NCBI RefSeq assembly: GCF_027257175.1
Contig: NZ_JAPFGD010000006.1
Coordinates: forward strand, 62,001-126,000
DNA from: Castellaniella sp. S9
GTDB lineage: Bacteria; Pseudomonadota; Gammaproteobacteria; Burkholderiales; Burkholderiaceae_B
Direction: 5' to 3'
Length of the DNA stretch: 64,000 nt
Shown here one piece after another: positions 48,052 to 56,783 of this stretch. The notes under the pieces were generated by a model. That model was not told where the DNA came from. It saw only the letters and a list, made by a program, of their open reading frames with translations, and made no database searches. How positions within the stretch are numbered: the first letter of the stretch is position 1; the number at the start of each line of letters is the position of its first letter. The position numbers and the translations under genes are program-made.

Positions 48052-48288
48052 TCAGTATGGCAATCCGGGAAATTTTTCTTTCATCAGCTTGAGAAAATGG
48101 TTGCGGTGTTCGATCCGTCGTCTGGTGCGCTCGGTTTCGTCAAACGGAGAGGGCGGTGGGGGCGGCCAGTCCATGTCAACAGCGTGCAGCTTTGGCGCGA
48201 TGAGGCCGGCGGGCAATAGGGAAATGATCATGAGGATTCCAAGTAGACTGGCCGGTTTGTTGTGTATATCTGGGCCAGGATTGCCCAT
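48052..48288 (-). CDS. Small hypothetical exported or membrane protein (78 residues)
   Basis: The ATG at 48288 (MGNPGPDIHNK) is followed by one hydrophobic segment (LLGILMIISLLPAGLIAP), then a proline run DWPPPPPSP and a basic tail HRNHFLKLMKEKFPGLPY. The layout resembles a signal or anchor with a short periplasmic tail. The binding site is weak and an overlapping rightward frame exists, so the model is tentative. Confidence 0.4.
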   Translation of the reverse strand: MGNPGPDIHNKPASLLGILMIISLLPAGLIAPKLHAVDMDWPPPPPSPFDETERTRRRIEHRNHFLKLMKEKFPGLPY

Positions 48289-48528
48289 CGCGAAACGTTC
48301 CGATCTCAACGAAATCGGTGTGCAAGGGGCCGCACGTTCAGGATGTGCGATTTTGACGGAGGCGGCGCGATCTGTTGGGTGGCTGGAGATCGGCCCTGAA
48401 TGACTGTTGCCTCGATTTATTCAGTCTGGGGCATGCAGGGGCGAATAGCTAGCTTTACTTTGTATCTATTGTCACTGCCGATAGGCGGCGTGTGAGCGGC
48501 TTTACGATTCGCTGCTGAATTCCTTTTA

Positions 48529-48909
48529 TCAGGCCTGTAAGCCGGTTTTCTGATCCAATGGACGCTGCCTGCAGCGGCTGACGATCGCCGCGATCCCGTA
48601 GGCGGCAAAGGCCGTCCACAGCATGCCGAGCACGAAGATCGCCACGATGAGCAGCCAGTCGATGGGGCCGCCCGCGTCGGTGAAGCCCGAGGACGACACC
48701 AGCGCCATCAGCCCGAGGGCCAGCGCGCCTCCGGCCAGCCCGAGGGCCTCGGACCAGACCAGGCGCCTGGCGCGCAGGCCGCGGTCGCGCCAGGCCGCCG
48801 CGATGAACAGCAGCGGGGCCAGCACGCCGAAGGCCAGCAGGGGCCACAGGAATACGCCCAGCATCTCCTGGAATATGGCGATGAGGGTCAGGGGATCGAT
48901 GGTATCCAT
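48529..48909 (-). CDS. DUF5368 family membrane protein
   Basis: A 126-residue protein with four hydrophobic segments, starting MDTIDPLTLIAIFQEMLGVF and containing GLAGGALALGLMALVSSSGFTDAGGPIDW. The function of the family is unknown. It begins 11 nt after the stop of the SQR-like flavoprotein and is the last gene of the efflux operon, which suggests a role at the membrane with that enzyme. Confidence 0.7.
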   Translation of the reverse strand: MDTIDPLTLIAIFQEMLGVFLWPLLAFGVLAPLLFIAAAWRDRGLRARRLVWSEALGLAGGALALGLMALVSSSGFTDAGGPIDWLLIVAIFVLGMLWTAFAAYGIAAIVSRCRQRPLDQKTGLQA

Positions 48910-48920
48910 GTCGTGTCCTC

Positions 48921-50261
48921 TCAAGTGTGGCCGTGCAGCATGCTGATGTAGGTGGGCTTCAGGGCCATGGTCTTCATCACCCAGGTCACCCAGAGCTCCT
49001 CGAGGGGAGCCACCACGCCGGGAAAGGACGGCGTCAGGTTGTTCTGGTAGTCGAACTCGACGAGCATGGCGCGCCCCAGGCGGGTGATCAAGGGACAGAA
49101 TGTATATCCGTTGTATATCAAATCACCGTCCTTGCCCCGCAGGGCGGCGACCAGGTGGTCGACCGCGACAGGGGCCTGCCATTTGACGCTGGCGGCGGTC
49201 TTGCCCTTGGGGACGCCGGCCACGTCCCCCACGCCGAATATCTCTGGATAGCGCGCGTGGCGCAGGGTCTGTTGGTCGACCTCCATCCAGCCGTCCGCGG
49301 CGAAGGGGCCCGCGCGCCAGGCGAGGGGGCTGTGGCGGATCACGTCCGGAGCGCGCATCGGGGGGATCACGTGGATGAAATCGTAGCCCAGTTCGACGGG
49401 GCCTTCGGGCGAGGCGAAGGTGGCGATGCGCCTGCCGGGGTCCACGGATTTCAGGATGCGGTCGTAATGGACGCGGATGCCGCGCTCCTGGAACAGCATG
49501 CGCACCTTCTCGGACACGATGGGAACGCTGAACAGAGCCTTGTTGTGGGCGTTGTAGATGAGCTCGGCTTTCTTGCGCTTGCCTCTGCGCGCCAGGTGGT
49601 CCTCGGTGATGAACGCGTATTTCAGGGGGGCGCCCGCGCATTTCATTTCGGTCCCCGGGCGCAGGAACACGCCGACCCCGCCGCGGTCGGCGAATTCGGA
49701 CATCGCGCGCCAGGTGGCCTGGGCGGCCTCGGGGCCGAGGTAGAGGCTGCCCAGGCCGTTGCTGCCGATCAGGGACTCGTCCATGCCTTCGATCGCGGCA
49801 TAGTCCAGCCGCAGGCCGCAGGCGACGATGAGGAAATCATAGGCAAGCGCCTGGCCGCCGCGTGTGAGGACGCGCCGCCCGTCGGGGTCGATCTCGGCCG
49901 CCTCCTCGGTCACCCACTGGACGCCGGGGGCGATGTGCTCGGCCGTGGTCGAGACCGGGTAGCGGGCGGGCTTGATGCCGCCCGCCACGAGGGTGTAGCC
50001 CGGCTGGTAGTAATGCGCCTTGCGGGCGTCGACCAGGGTGATCCGCGCGCCCTCCAGGCGCGCGGTCAGCAGCGAGGCGCAGGTCAGCCCCGCGGCGCCC
50101 GCGCCGAGGATGACGATGCGGACCGGGCTGCGCACCTTCTCGGCCGCTCGCGGGCGCGCCGCGGGCAGCAGCGCGATTCCGGCGCCGGCGGCGCATCGGG
50201 CGAGGAACGCCCGCCTGCCTTCGAGCGTCGGGGGCCATGATAGTGGATGGTCTGTCGGCAT
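48921..50261 (-). CDS. Tat-exported sulfide:quinone oxidoreductase-like flavoprotein
   Basis: A 446-residue FAD protein. The N terminus has a twin-arginine signal (GRRAFLARCAAGAGIALLPA). The FAD fold has VRIVILGAGAAGLTCASLL. Redox cysteines are seen in KCAGAPLKYAF (as in SQR/FCSD) and NGYTFCPLITRLGRAMLVEFDY, which resembles the type II SQR segment. The C terminus (VTWVMKTMALKPTYISMLHG) is amphipathic and may dock to the membrane. It likely oxidises sulfide or a persulfide and reduces quinone. SQR proteins usually lack a Tat signal, so periplasmic placement is notable. Confidence 0.75.
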   Translation of the reverse strand: MPTDHPLSWPPTLEGRRAFLARCAAGAGIALLPAARPRAAEKVRSPVRIVILGAGAAGLTCASLLTARLEGARITLVDARKAHYYQPGYTLVAGGIKPARYPVSTTAEHIAPGVQWVTEEAAEIDPDGRRVLTRGGQALAYDFLIVACGLRLDYAAIEGMDESLIGSNGLGSLYLGPEAAQATWRAMSEFADRGGVGVFLRPGTEMKCAGAPLKYAFITEDHLARRGKRKKAELIYNAHNKALFSVPIVSEKVRMLFQERGIRVHYDRILKSVDPGRRIATFASPEGPVELGYDFIHVIPPMRAPDVIRHSPLAWRAGPFAADGWMEVDQQTLRHARYPEIFGVGDVAGVPKGKTAASVKWQAPVAVDHLVAALRGKDGDLIYNGYTFCPLITRLGRAMLVEFDYQNNLTPSFPGVVAPLEELWVTWVMKTMALKPTYISMLHGHT

Positions 50262-50302
50262 CGCGAGTCTCCTCGTGGGTGATCGGCCCGCCCCGCGGCG
50301 GG

Positions 50303-51748
50303 TCAGGGGCATTGCGCGCCTGCGAGGGCGCAATTGACGAATTTCAGTGCGTCGTCGTCCAGCCGCCCGGCCAGTGCGGACAGGCGCAGGCGGTCCATGG
50401 CGACTCCGGCGAGCGCCTCGCGGCGGGCCAGGTCCGCCTGTGCCACCGCGTCCTCGGCGTCCAGCCAGTCCAGGGTGCCGCGCTCGCCGACCTCGAGGCC
50501 CAGGCGGGTCGCGTCGCGGCGCGCCGCATTGGCCTCGAAGGCCTGCCGCAGCGCCCGGATGCGGGCCTGAGCAGTGTCCAGGCCGAGCCAGGCCGCGCGC
50601 ACGGCCTGCGCGATGCGCTGGCCGGCGGCCCGCGACTGGAAACGGGCTTGGTCGCGCAGCGCCAGGGCCTCCTGGTAGCGGGCGCTGCGCATGCCTCCGG
50701 TGTACAGGGGGATGCGCAGCTGCACCCCGGCCGACCATTGGCTCGCGGTGTTGGCGGCGGGGCCGAATTCGCCCGTGCCGCTGAGGTGGCTGCGGCCGAT
50801 GCCGCCGATGAGTTCGAGCGTGGGCGCCGCGATGGCGCGATGCTTGTCGGCCTCCTCGCTCGCCATGGCGGCGGCCTCCTGGCTCTGGCGGATGTCGGGA
50901 CTGGCGTTCTCCGCCTGCGCCAGCCAGTCGTGCAGGGGTTCGGCAGGCGCCGCGGTCAGCCGCGCAGCCTCCGCCGGCAGGGGGGCGAGGTCCAGCCCCG
51001 GCAGGCCGGTGATGTCCCGGAACGCCGCCTGCGCGATCTCGAGCCGGACCCGCGCGAGCAGGCGCCGAGACTCGAGCTGGTCGAGCCGGGCGCGGGCCTC
51101 GTGCACGTCGAGGATCGAGCTGTCGCCGAGCCGGAAGCGCGCCTGCGCACGCGCCAGCATGCCGCTGACGGTTCGATGCTGCTGCTCGAGGACGCGCAAG
51201 CCGTCGCGCGCCAGCAGCACCTCGAAATAGCGCTGGGCCGTGCGCAGCATGGCCTGCTGCGTGGCCGCCTCCCACGCGGCCCGCGCCTGTGCTGCCGAGT
51301 GCTCCAGCTGCCGTTGCGCAGCCTGGCGCGCGGGATCGATCAGCGGCTGGCGCAGGTGGATGCCGTACTCGGTCCGGGTGCCGCCGCGCACCGAGGTGTT
51401 GAACTCGGCCCCGGTCGCGCCGCCGAAGCCCGGCGCGGCGAATTCGGCGCCCCGCGTGCGGCTTTCCTGGGTGCCGTATCCGGCCGAGGCGCGCGCCTCG
51501 ATGGTCGGCCGCCAGAGGCTCTTGCCCTGTTCGATCCGGGTCTCGCCCGCCGCCAGCGCCTGCTGCGCGGCGGCCAGTTCCGGATCGTGTTCCTGCGCCG
51601 CCCGCCAGGCCTGCAGCAGGTCCGTGGCGTGCGCGGACGCGCCCAGCGCGAGGGCGCCGGCCAGGCCCAGGACGAGGCCGAGCCGGCGGCCCGGATGCGT
51701 CCGCGGTTCGCGCGGGCGCCCGGCGGTGGAATCGGAGGGTTTCACCAT
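50303..51748 (-). CDS. TolC-family outer-membrane efflux protein
   Basis: A 481-residue protein. After a signal (LGASAHATD) come the two repeated OEP domains: ATDLLQAWRAAQEHDPELAAAQQAL with GYGTQE and LRQPLIDPAR in the first, and a second with RIPLYTGGMRSARYQEA. The long helices form the periplasmic tunnel. It should supply the exit duct for the RND pump of the same operon. It ends with a Cys pair (NCALAGAQCP) not typical of TolC. Confidence 0.88.
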   Translation of the reverse strand: MVKPSDSTAGRPREPRTHPGRRLGLVLGLAGALALGASAHATDLLQAWRAAQEHDPELAAAQQALAAGETRIEQGKSLWRPTIEARASAGYGTQESRTRGAEFAAPGFGGATGAEFNTSVRGGTRTEYGIHLRQPLIDPARQAAQRQLEHSAAQARAAWEAATQQAMLRTAQRYFEVLLARDGLRVLEQQHRTVSGMLARAQARFRLGDSSILDVHEARARLDQLESRRLLARVRLEIAQAAFRDITGLPGLDLAPLPAEAARLTAAPAEPLHDWLAQAENASPDIRQSQEAAAMASEEADKHRAIAAPTLELIGGIGRSHLSGTGEFGPAANTASQWSAGVQLRIPLYTGGMRSARYQEALALRDQARFQSRAAGQRIAQAVRAAWLGLDTAQARIRALRQAFEANAARRDATRLGLEVGERGTLDWLDAEDAVAQADLARREALAGVAMDRLRLSALAGRLDDDALKFVNCALAGAQCP

Positions 51749-51760
51749 CGCCTCGCCGGC

Positions 51761-51970
51761 TCAGTCGGCCTGGCGCGCCCCGAGGCGGCGCATGATGCGT
51801 TCGAGCAGGCACCACCGGGTCACGCCGCTCTGGAGGATGTTCAGGCCGACGAAGACCGTGAACGCGAGCCACCACTGGCTGGTGAACCAGGGGCTGGCGG
51901 GGGCGCCCAGGAGCAGCGAGAGCAGGATGAAGAACCCCGCGAACAGGCGTACGAGTTGCCAGGAAGTCAT
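51761..51970 (-). CDS. DUF2892 small membrane protein (69 residues)
   Basis: Two hydrophobic segments (LVRLFAGFFILLSLLLGAP and WWLAFTVFVGLNILQSG) followed by TRWCLLERIMRRLG, the YgaP-type membrane hairpin with its conserved cysteine. In YgaP this hairpin is attached to a rhodanese. It starts 1 nt after the RND stop and ends 12 nt before tolC, inside the operon. Confidence 0.8.
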   Translation of the reverse strand: MTSWQLVRLFAGFFILLSLLLGAPASPWFTSQWWLAFTVFVGLNILQSGVTRWCLLERIMRRLGARQAD

Positions 51971-51971
51971 G

Positions 51972-54900
51972 TCAGTCTCCTTGATGAAAAAGGGCTTGCG
52001 GATGTTTGCGGTAGGCGCTGTAGACCATCAGCGGGATGAGCACCAGGGTGAGTGCGGTGGAGACCAGGATGCCGAAGATCAGGGCGATCGCCAGTCCGTT
52101 GAAGATTGGATCGTCGAGGATGAAGAAGGCGCCCAGCATGGCCGCCAGCCCCGTCAGTACGATGGGCCGCGCGCGCGCGGCGGCCGACTCGGTCACGGCC
52201 GTGCCGAAGGCTGCGCCTGCGCGCAGGCGCAGGGCGATGAAGTCGACCAGCAGGATGGAGTTGCGCACGATGATGCCGGCCAGCGCGATCATCCCGATCA
52301 TGCTGGTGGCGGTGAACTGCTTGCCCAGCAGCGCGTGGCCCGGCATCACGCCGATGAGGGTCAGGGGGATGGGCGCCATGATGATCAGCGGGATCAGGTA
52401 GGAGCCGAAATGGGCCACCACCAGCAGGTAGATCAGCAGCAGGCCCACCGCATAGGCCAGGCCCATGTCGCGGAAGGTCTCATAGGTGATCTGCCACTCG
52501 CCGTCCCATTTGATGGCATAGCCGGCGTAGGGATTCCCGGGGGCGGCGATGAAGTGTTCCCGCAAGGGCTTGCCATCGGGCGTGGGCAGCGCCAGGATCG
52601 CCTGGCGCGCGGCGAACATGCCGTACAGCGGGCTGTCCACCGCACCGGCCATGTCGGCGGTCACGTACTGGACGGGCAGCAGATCCTTGCGGTGCGCGGG
52701 CTGTTCGCGCGTGTCGCGGACCGCGCGCAGCAGCTCCCCGATGGGCACCGCCTCGCCGCCCGCGCCGCGCACGCGCAACTGCAGCAGCGCGCCCAGGTCG
52801 CCGTGGCGCTGCGGCGGCAGCCGCAGGACGATGGGCGTCGGCCGTGTCGCGCCATCGCGCAGATAGCCGGCCACGGCGCCGCCCAGGCCGGTGCGCAGCG
52901 CCTCGACGATGGTCGCCTGTGGCACGCCGGCGCGCGCCGCGCGCTCGCGATCGATCTCGAGCCTCAGGCGCGGGGCCGTGGCGATGGTGCTGTCGTGGAC
53001 GTCCACCATGCCCTCGGTGCGCTCGAAGACGCCGCGCACGGCGCGTGCCAGGGCCAGGCGGCCCTCGGCCTCGGGGCCGTAGACCTGGGCGACGATCGGG
53101 GCCAGCACCGGCGGGCCGGGCGGGACCTCGACCACCTGGAGGACCGCGCCGTGGCGCGCGGCGATGGCGGCGAGGGCGGGGCGCGCGCGCATGGCGATGT
53201 CATGGCTTTGCGCGCTGCGCTCGCCCTTGTCCGCCAGATTGACCTGCAGATCGCCCAGGGCCGGATCCCGGCGCAGGTCGTACTGGCGCACCAGGCCGTT
53301 GAAATTGATCGGCGAGGCCGTGCCGGCATAGGTCTGGACGTTGTTCACCTCGGGGAGGGCCAGCAGGTGGTCCGCGAGTTCCTGCAGCACGGCCTCGGTC
53401 CGCTCGAGGGGCGTGCCGGCCGGCATGTCGACCACCACCTGGAATTCCGACTTGTCGTCGAAGGGCAGCATCTTGAGCTCCACCCAGCCCACCACCGGCA
53501 GCAGGGCCGAGGCGGCGATCAGGCCCAGCACCGCCAGCCCCATCAGGCGGCGGTGCAGGCCCGCGCGTGGCCCGTCCAGGAAGGGTGCGAAGATCCGTCC
53601 GAACCAGGCCCGGCCGCGGCCCGGCGCGGCGCGTCCGGGCACGGCCGGGCCATGGCGTCCGACATGGATCGCCAGCCACGGGGTCAGCGTCAGCGCGATG
53701 AGCAGCGAAATGAGCATGCCCATGCTGGCGTTGATGGGGATGGGGCTCATGTAGGGGCCCATCAGCCCGCTGACGAATGCCATGGGCAGCAGGGCTGCGA
53801 TCACCGTGAAGGTGGCGAGGATGGTCGGCCCGCCGACCTCGTCCACCGCCGCCGGGATGCGCTCGAGCAGGGGCGCCTCGGGGTGGAGGATACCGTGCCG
53901 GTGGATGTTCTCGACCACTACGATGGCATCGTCGACCAGGATGCCGATCGAGAAGATCAGGGCGAACAGCGACACCCGATTCAATGTGAACCCCCAGGCC
54001 CAGGAGGCGAACAGGGTGGCCGCCAGGGTCAGCCCGACCGCGAGGCCCACGATCAGGGCCTCGCGCCGGCCCAGCGCCACCATGACCAGCAGCACCACGG
54101 ACAGGGTGGCGAAGACCAGCTTCTGGATCAGGGTGCGGGCCTTGTCGTCGGCGGTGGCGCCGTAGTTGCGGGTCTCCGCGACCTCGATCCCGTCCGGGAT
54201 CACCTGTCCGCGCAGCTCGGACACCCTTTGCATCACCGCGTCGGCCACCTCGATGGCGTTCTCGCCGGGTTTCTTGGTGATGGCCAGGGTCACGGCGGGG
54301 CGGGCCGTATCGCCGCCGTCCGCCACGCTGCGATGCGTCACGTAGTCCTCGGGCGGCGGCGCACCCTCGCGGATCCGGGCCAGTTCGCGCAAATAGACCG
54401 GGCGACCGTCGCGCAGTCCCACGATGAGGCTCGCGACATCCTCGCCACGACGCAGGAACCGGCCCGCATCCACGATGATGCTGCGATTGCCCGACAGCAA
54501 TTCGCCCGCGCGCACGCCGGCGTTGGCGGCGCCCAGGGCTTGAACGACCTCGTCCGGGGAGATGTCGGCGGCGGCCATGCGCGCGGTGTCCAGGTCCACC
54601 CGCACGGTATGGGGCGCCCCCCCGATCAGCCAGACGTCGCGCGTGCCGGAGACGCGCTTGAGATCGGTTTCGATGCTGCGGGCGACCCGCTGCAGGGCAT
54701 GCGTGTCCGCGTGTGCGGCGTGCAGGGTCAGTGTGACGATAGGCACATCGTCCACCCCCTTGGGCCGGATCGTGGGTGCGAGGACGCCCAGATCCATGGG
54801 CAGCCAGTCGCCGTGCGTGCGCAAGGTGTCGTGCAGCCGCACGAGGGCGTCGGTGCGCGGGACGCCGACCTGGAACTGCGCGGTCAGCACCGCCAGGCCC

Positions 54901-55178
54901 GGCGTGGACAGCGTCATGACGTGATCCATGCCGTCGATGCGCGCGAGGATCCGCTCGGCCGGGCCCGCGACGATCCGTTCGATCTCGCCCACCGACGCGC
55001 CAGGCCAGGCGATCGATACGGTGGCCATGGTCACGTCGATCTGCGGCTCCTCCTCGCGTGGTGTGGCCAGGAGGGCGAACACGCCCATCAGCAGCAGCGC
55101 GCCCGCCAGCAGCGGGGTCAGGCGGTTGTCCTGGAACAGGGCCGTGATCCGGCCTGCGATGCCGAGCCTGGTCCCCAT
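51972..55178 (-). CDS. RND efflux pump, inner-membrane transporter
   Basis: A 1068-residue pump with 12 membrane segments and two large periplasmic loops. The proton-relay Asp pair is in SIGILVDDAIVVVENIHRH, and the family marks TPREEEPQIDVTMATV and GASVGEIERIVAGPAE stand at the N terminus. It has the length of AcrB/CusA-type pumps. The E-E-P-Q N-terminal motif is typical of a subgroup distinct from AcrB with little known of its substrates. It starts 5 nt after the adaptor gene. The operon suggests export of sulfur species or of a metal, as an inference. Confidence 0.88.
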   Translation of the reverse strand: MGTRLGIAGRITALFQDNRLTPLLAGALLLMGVFALLATPREEEPQIDVTMATVSIAWPGASVGEIERIVAGPAERILARIDGMDHVMTLSTPGLAVLTAQFQVGVPRTDALVRLHDTLRTHGDWLPMDLGVLAPTIRPKGVDDVPIVTLTLHAAHADTHALQRVARSIETDLKRVSGTRDVWLIGGAPHTVRVDLDTARMAAADISPDEVVQALGAANAGVRAGELLSGNRSIIVDAGRFLRRGEDVASLIVGLRDGRPVYLRELARIREGAPPPEDYVTHRSVADGGDTARPAVTLAITKKPGENAIEVADAVMQRVSELRGQVIPDGIEVAETRNYGATADDKARTLIQKLVFATLSVVLLVMVALGRREALIVGLAVGLTLAATLFASWAWGFTLNRVSLFALIFSIGILVDDAIVVVENIHRHGILHPEAPLLERIPAAVDEVGGPTILATFTVIAALLPMAFVSGLMGPYMSPIPINASMGMLISLLIALTLTPWLAIHVGRHGPAVPGRAAPGRGRAWFGRIFAPFLDGPRAGLHRRLMGLAVLGLIAASALLPVVGWVELKMLPFDDKSEFQVVVDMPAGTPLERTEAVLQELADHLLALPEVNNVQTYAGTASPINFNGLVRQYDLRRDPALGDLQVNLADKGERSAQSHDIAMRARPALAAIAARHGAVLQVVEVPPGPPVLAPIVAQVYGPEAEGRLALARAVRGVFERTEGMVDVHDSTIATAPRLRLEIDRERAARAGVPQATIVEALRTGLGGAVAGYLRDGATRPTPIVLRLPPQRHGDLGALLQLRVRGAGGEAVPIGELLRAVRDTREQPAHRKDLLPVQYVTADMAGAVDSPLYGMFAARQAILALPTPDGKPLREHFIAAPGNPYAGYAIKWDGEWQITYETFRDMGLAYAVGLLLIYLLVVAHFGSYLIPLIIMAPIPLTLIGVMPGHALLGKQFTATSMIGMIALAGIIVRNSILLVDFIALRLRAGAAFGTAVTESAAARARPIVLTGLAAMLGAFFILDDPIFNGLAIALIFGILVSTALTLVLIPLMVYSAYRKHPQALFHQGD

Positions 55179-55182
55179 GGCC

Positions 55183-56262
55183 TCAACCCCCGCCCGGGGC
55201 GCGTGCCGGGTCGACGAGCACGCGTTCGGACGCCTGCAGACCCGAGAGCACCTCGACCCATGGACCGTCCGCCGGTCCGGTGCGGATCTGGCGCAGGTGT
55301 GCGGCGCCTTGGCCGTCCAGCACGTAGGCGCCGGTCAGCTCGCCGCGGCGCAGCACGGCGCCCGATGGGATCCGCAGGCGCTCGCGCAGGCTGTCCGGGA
55401 TCTCGATGGACAGGCGCACGGGCATGCCGGGAACCGGGCCCGCGGCGCCGCGGGGCAGTTCGAGGCGTATGGTGCCGGTCAGGCTGGCCGCCTGGCGGGT
55501 GGGCAGGACCTCGATGGCCAGCGTGTCCGGCAGCGTCGGGGCGAGCTCCGACGGCCAGCGGATCCAGGCCCGGCCGGCCAGCCGATGGAGCAGGTATTGG
55601 GGGACCCGGGCCTCGATCCGCAGGGCAGAGGGATCGAACATCGTCGCCAGCGGACGGCCGGGCATCACCATGTCGCCTTGATGGGCCTCGAAGGAGGCGA
55701 TGACGCCATCGTAGGGCGCCTGGATCAGGAAGTGATCGGCCTGGGCGCCGGCGGCCAGCGCCTGCGCCCGCTGCGCAGCGACCCGGGCCTGCGCGGCCTG
55801 GTAGCGGGCGCGGGCCTGCTCGTAGGCGGCCTGGCTGATGTATTGCTGTTCGCGCAGCGCCTGTTGACGCTTGAGGTCGGCCCGAGCCAGGGCGAGGGCC
55901 GACTCGGCCTCGCGCACCTGCGCGTCGGCCGCCGCCCGGGCCTGCCGGGCGCCCTCGGCGTCCAGGCGCAGCAGGAGCTGGCCGGCGCGCACGGCCTGGC
56001 CGGCCCGCGCCCCGACGTCCGCGACCTCGCCGGCGACCTGCGCCGAGATCGTGGTGTCGCGCACCGCTACGACCGTGCCGTCGACCTCCAGCCGATCGGC
56101 GGCCATGACGGATTCCACGGCGGCGGTTTCCAGGGTGGCGGCCTGGGCCCCGGCGCCGAGCCCCAGCAGGACGGCCAGCAGCCAGGCGGGGCCGGGCATC
56201 CAGGGGATCGGCCATCGGAGCGTGGCCGGTGGCGGGAGTGCGGGGTGATCGTCTGCTCTCAT
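55183..56262 (-). CDS. RND efflux periplasmic adaptor (membrane fusion protein)
   Basis: A 359-residue adaptor. A hydrophobic leader (PAWLLAVLLGLGAGAQAAT) is followed by the lipoyl half TTISAQVAGEVADVGARAGQAVRAGQ, a coiled-coil hairpin (residues about 95-160, Ala/Arg/Gln rich), the second lipoyl half APYDGVIASFEAHQGDMV and the beta-barrel. The ATG at 56262 is used; a TTG nine codons earlier is closer to the promoter. It is the first gene of the leftward operon, divergent from the ArsR gene. Confidence 0.88.
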   Translation of the reverse strand: MRADDHPALPPPATLRWPIPWMPGPAWLLAVLLGLGAGAQAATLETAAVESVMAADRLEVDGTVVAVRDTTISAQVAGEVADVGARAGQAVRAGQLLLRLDAEGARQARAAADAQVREAESALALARADLKRQQALREQQYISQAAYEQARARYQAAQARVAAQRAQALAAGAQADHFLIQAPYDGVIASFEAHQGDMVMPGRPLATMFDPSALRIEARVPQYLLHRLAGRAWIRWPSELAPTLPDTLAIEVLPTRQAASLTGTIRLELPRGAAGPVPGMPVRLSIEIPDSLRERLRIPSGAVLRRGELTGAYVLDGQGAAHLRQIRTGPADGPWVEVLSGLQASERVLVDPARAPGGG

Positions 56263-56306
56263 GGAGGGTCGAAAAATCGTGGAAGACAAACCTGCGATTG
56301 CATGTT

Positions 56307-56335
56307 ATTATTTAACTAATTACGCAAATAGTCAA
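56307..56335 (-). promoter_or_regulatory. Promoter of the RND/SQR operon in an AT-rich island
   Basis: On the minus strand: -35 TTGACT (56330-56335), 17-bp spacer, -10 AATAAT (56307-56312). The surrounding 56300-56350 is AT-rich with several short inverted elements such as GTTA/TAAC, and lies between the divergent adaptor and ArsR genes, so an ArsR operator here is likely. Confidence 0.65.
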
Positions 56336-56375
56336 TTAATATATAAGTCACTCAGTTGAACGCCTGGCGTACACT

Positions 56376-56783
56376 ATGCGCTCATATCCTTCCGACTTTA
56401 TTGACATGGGTCTACTTCCGCCCGAAGTGCTCGAGCCTGTCGCGGCTTACTTCCGCGCCTTGTCCGAGCCGACGCGACTGCACATTCTCAGCCTGCTGCG
56501 GCAAGGCGAGCACAATGTCGGCGAGCTCGCCGAGCTATGCGGCTATACCACGGCCAACGTCTCGCGCCACTTGTCCGTGCTGAAAAAACACGGCCTGGTC
56601 GTGCGCGCGGCGCGCGGCAACAGTGTCTATTACCAGATTGCCGATCCGTCTGTGGAGGCGCTGTGCGATCTGGTCTGCGGCAGCATCCTGCGCCAGATCG
56701 AGGAGGGTGCGCGGCAACGCGCGGCCTTTGCCTCGATGCGCGGGGCCGCCGACGATTCCCCCCCCACGAAGGAGTCACCATGA
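56376..56783 (+). CDS. ArsR/SmtB family repressor
   Basis: A 135-residue winged-helix regulator (EPTRLHILSLLRQGEHNVGELAELCGYTTANVSRHLSVLKKHGLV). Its cysteines are Cys55 in the recognition-helix region and Cys97/Cys101 (LCDLVCGS) in the last helix. The place where SqrR/BigR sensors carry their first redox cysteine (RLxxLC) is Ser here, so a different sensing chemistry, by metal or by sulfur species, is possible. Divergent from the efflux operon, which it likely represses. The ATG at 56376 lacks a good binding site; another in-frame ATG at 56406 is an alternative. Confidence 0.85.
   Translation: MRSYPSDFIDMGLLPPEVLEPVAAYFRALSEPTRLHILSLLRQGEHNVGELAELCGYTTANVSRHLSVLKKHGLVVRAARGNSVYYQIADPSVEALCDLVCGSILRQIEEGARQRAAFASMRGAADDSPPTKESP

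Larger units (their letters stand above)
47596..48528. other. Sparsely coding stretch with two small predicted genes
   Basis: The base and codon composition is visibly less GC-biased than in the flanks. Apart from the terminator at 47737-47756 and the two small leftward genes listed separately, I see a short inverted repeat GTAGCC / GGCTAC (47797-47812) and no RNA gene. The 219 bp at 48310-48528 show nothing I can name. Confidence 0.5.

Noticed and set aside
48035-48403. 122-codon rightward frame in the sparse region
   Set aside because: No ribosome binding site or fold; the opposite frame has a membrane segment and is the better model, though still weak.
51240-55703. 1487-codon rightward frame across the RND and adaptor genes
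   Set aside because: Antisense to well-supported pump genes; the translation is low-complexity.
56376-56783. Assignment of the ArsR protein as SqrR/BigR
   Set aside because: The first sensing cysteine of that group is replaced by serine, so only the broader family name is used.
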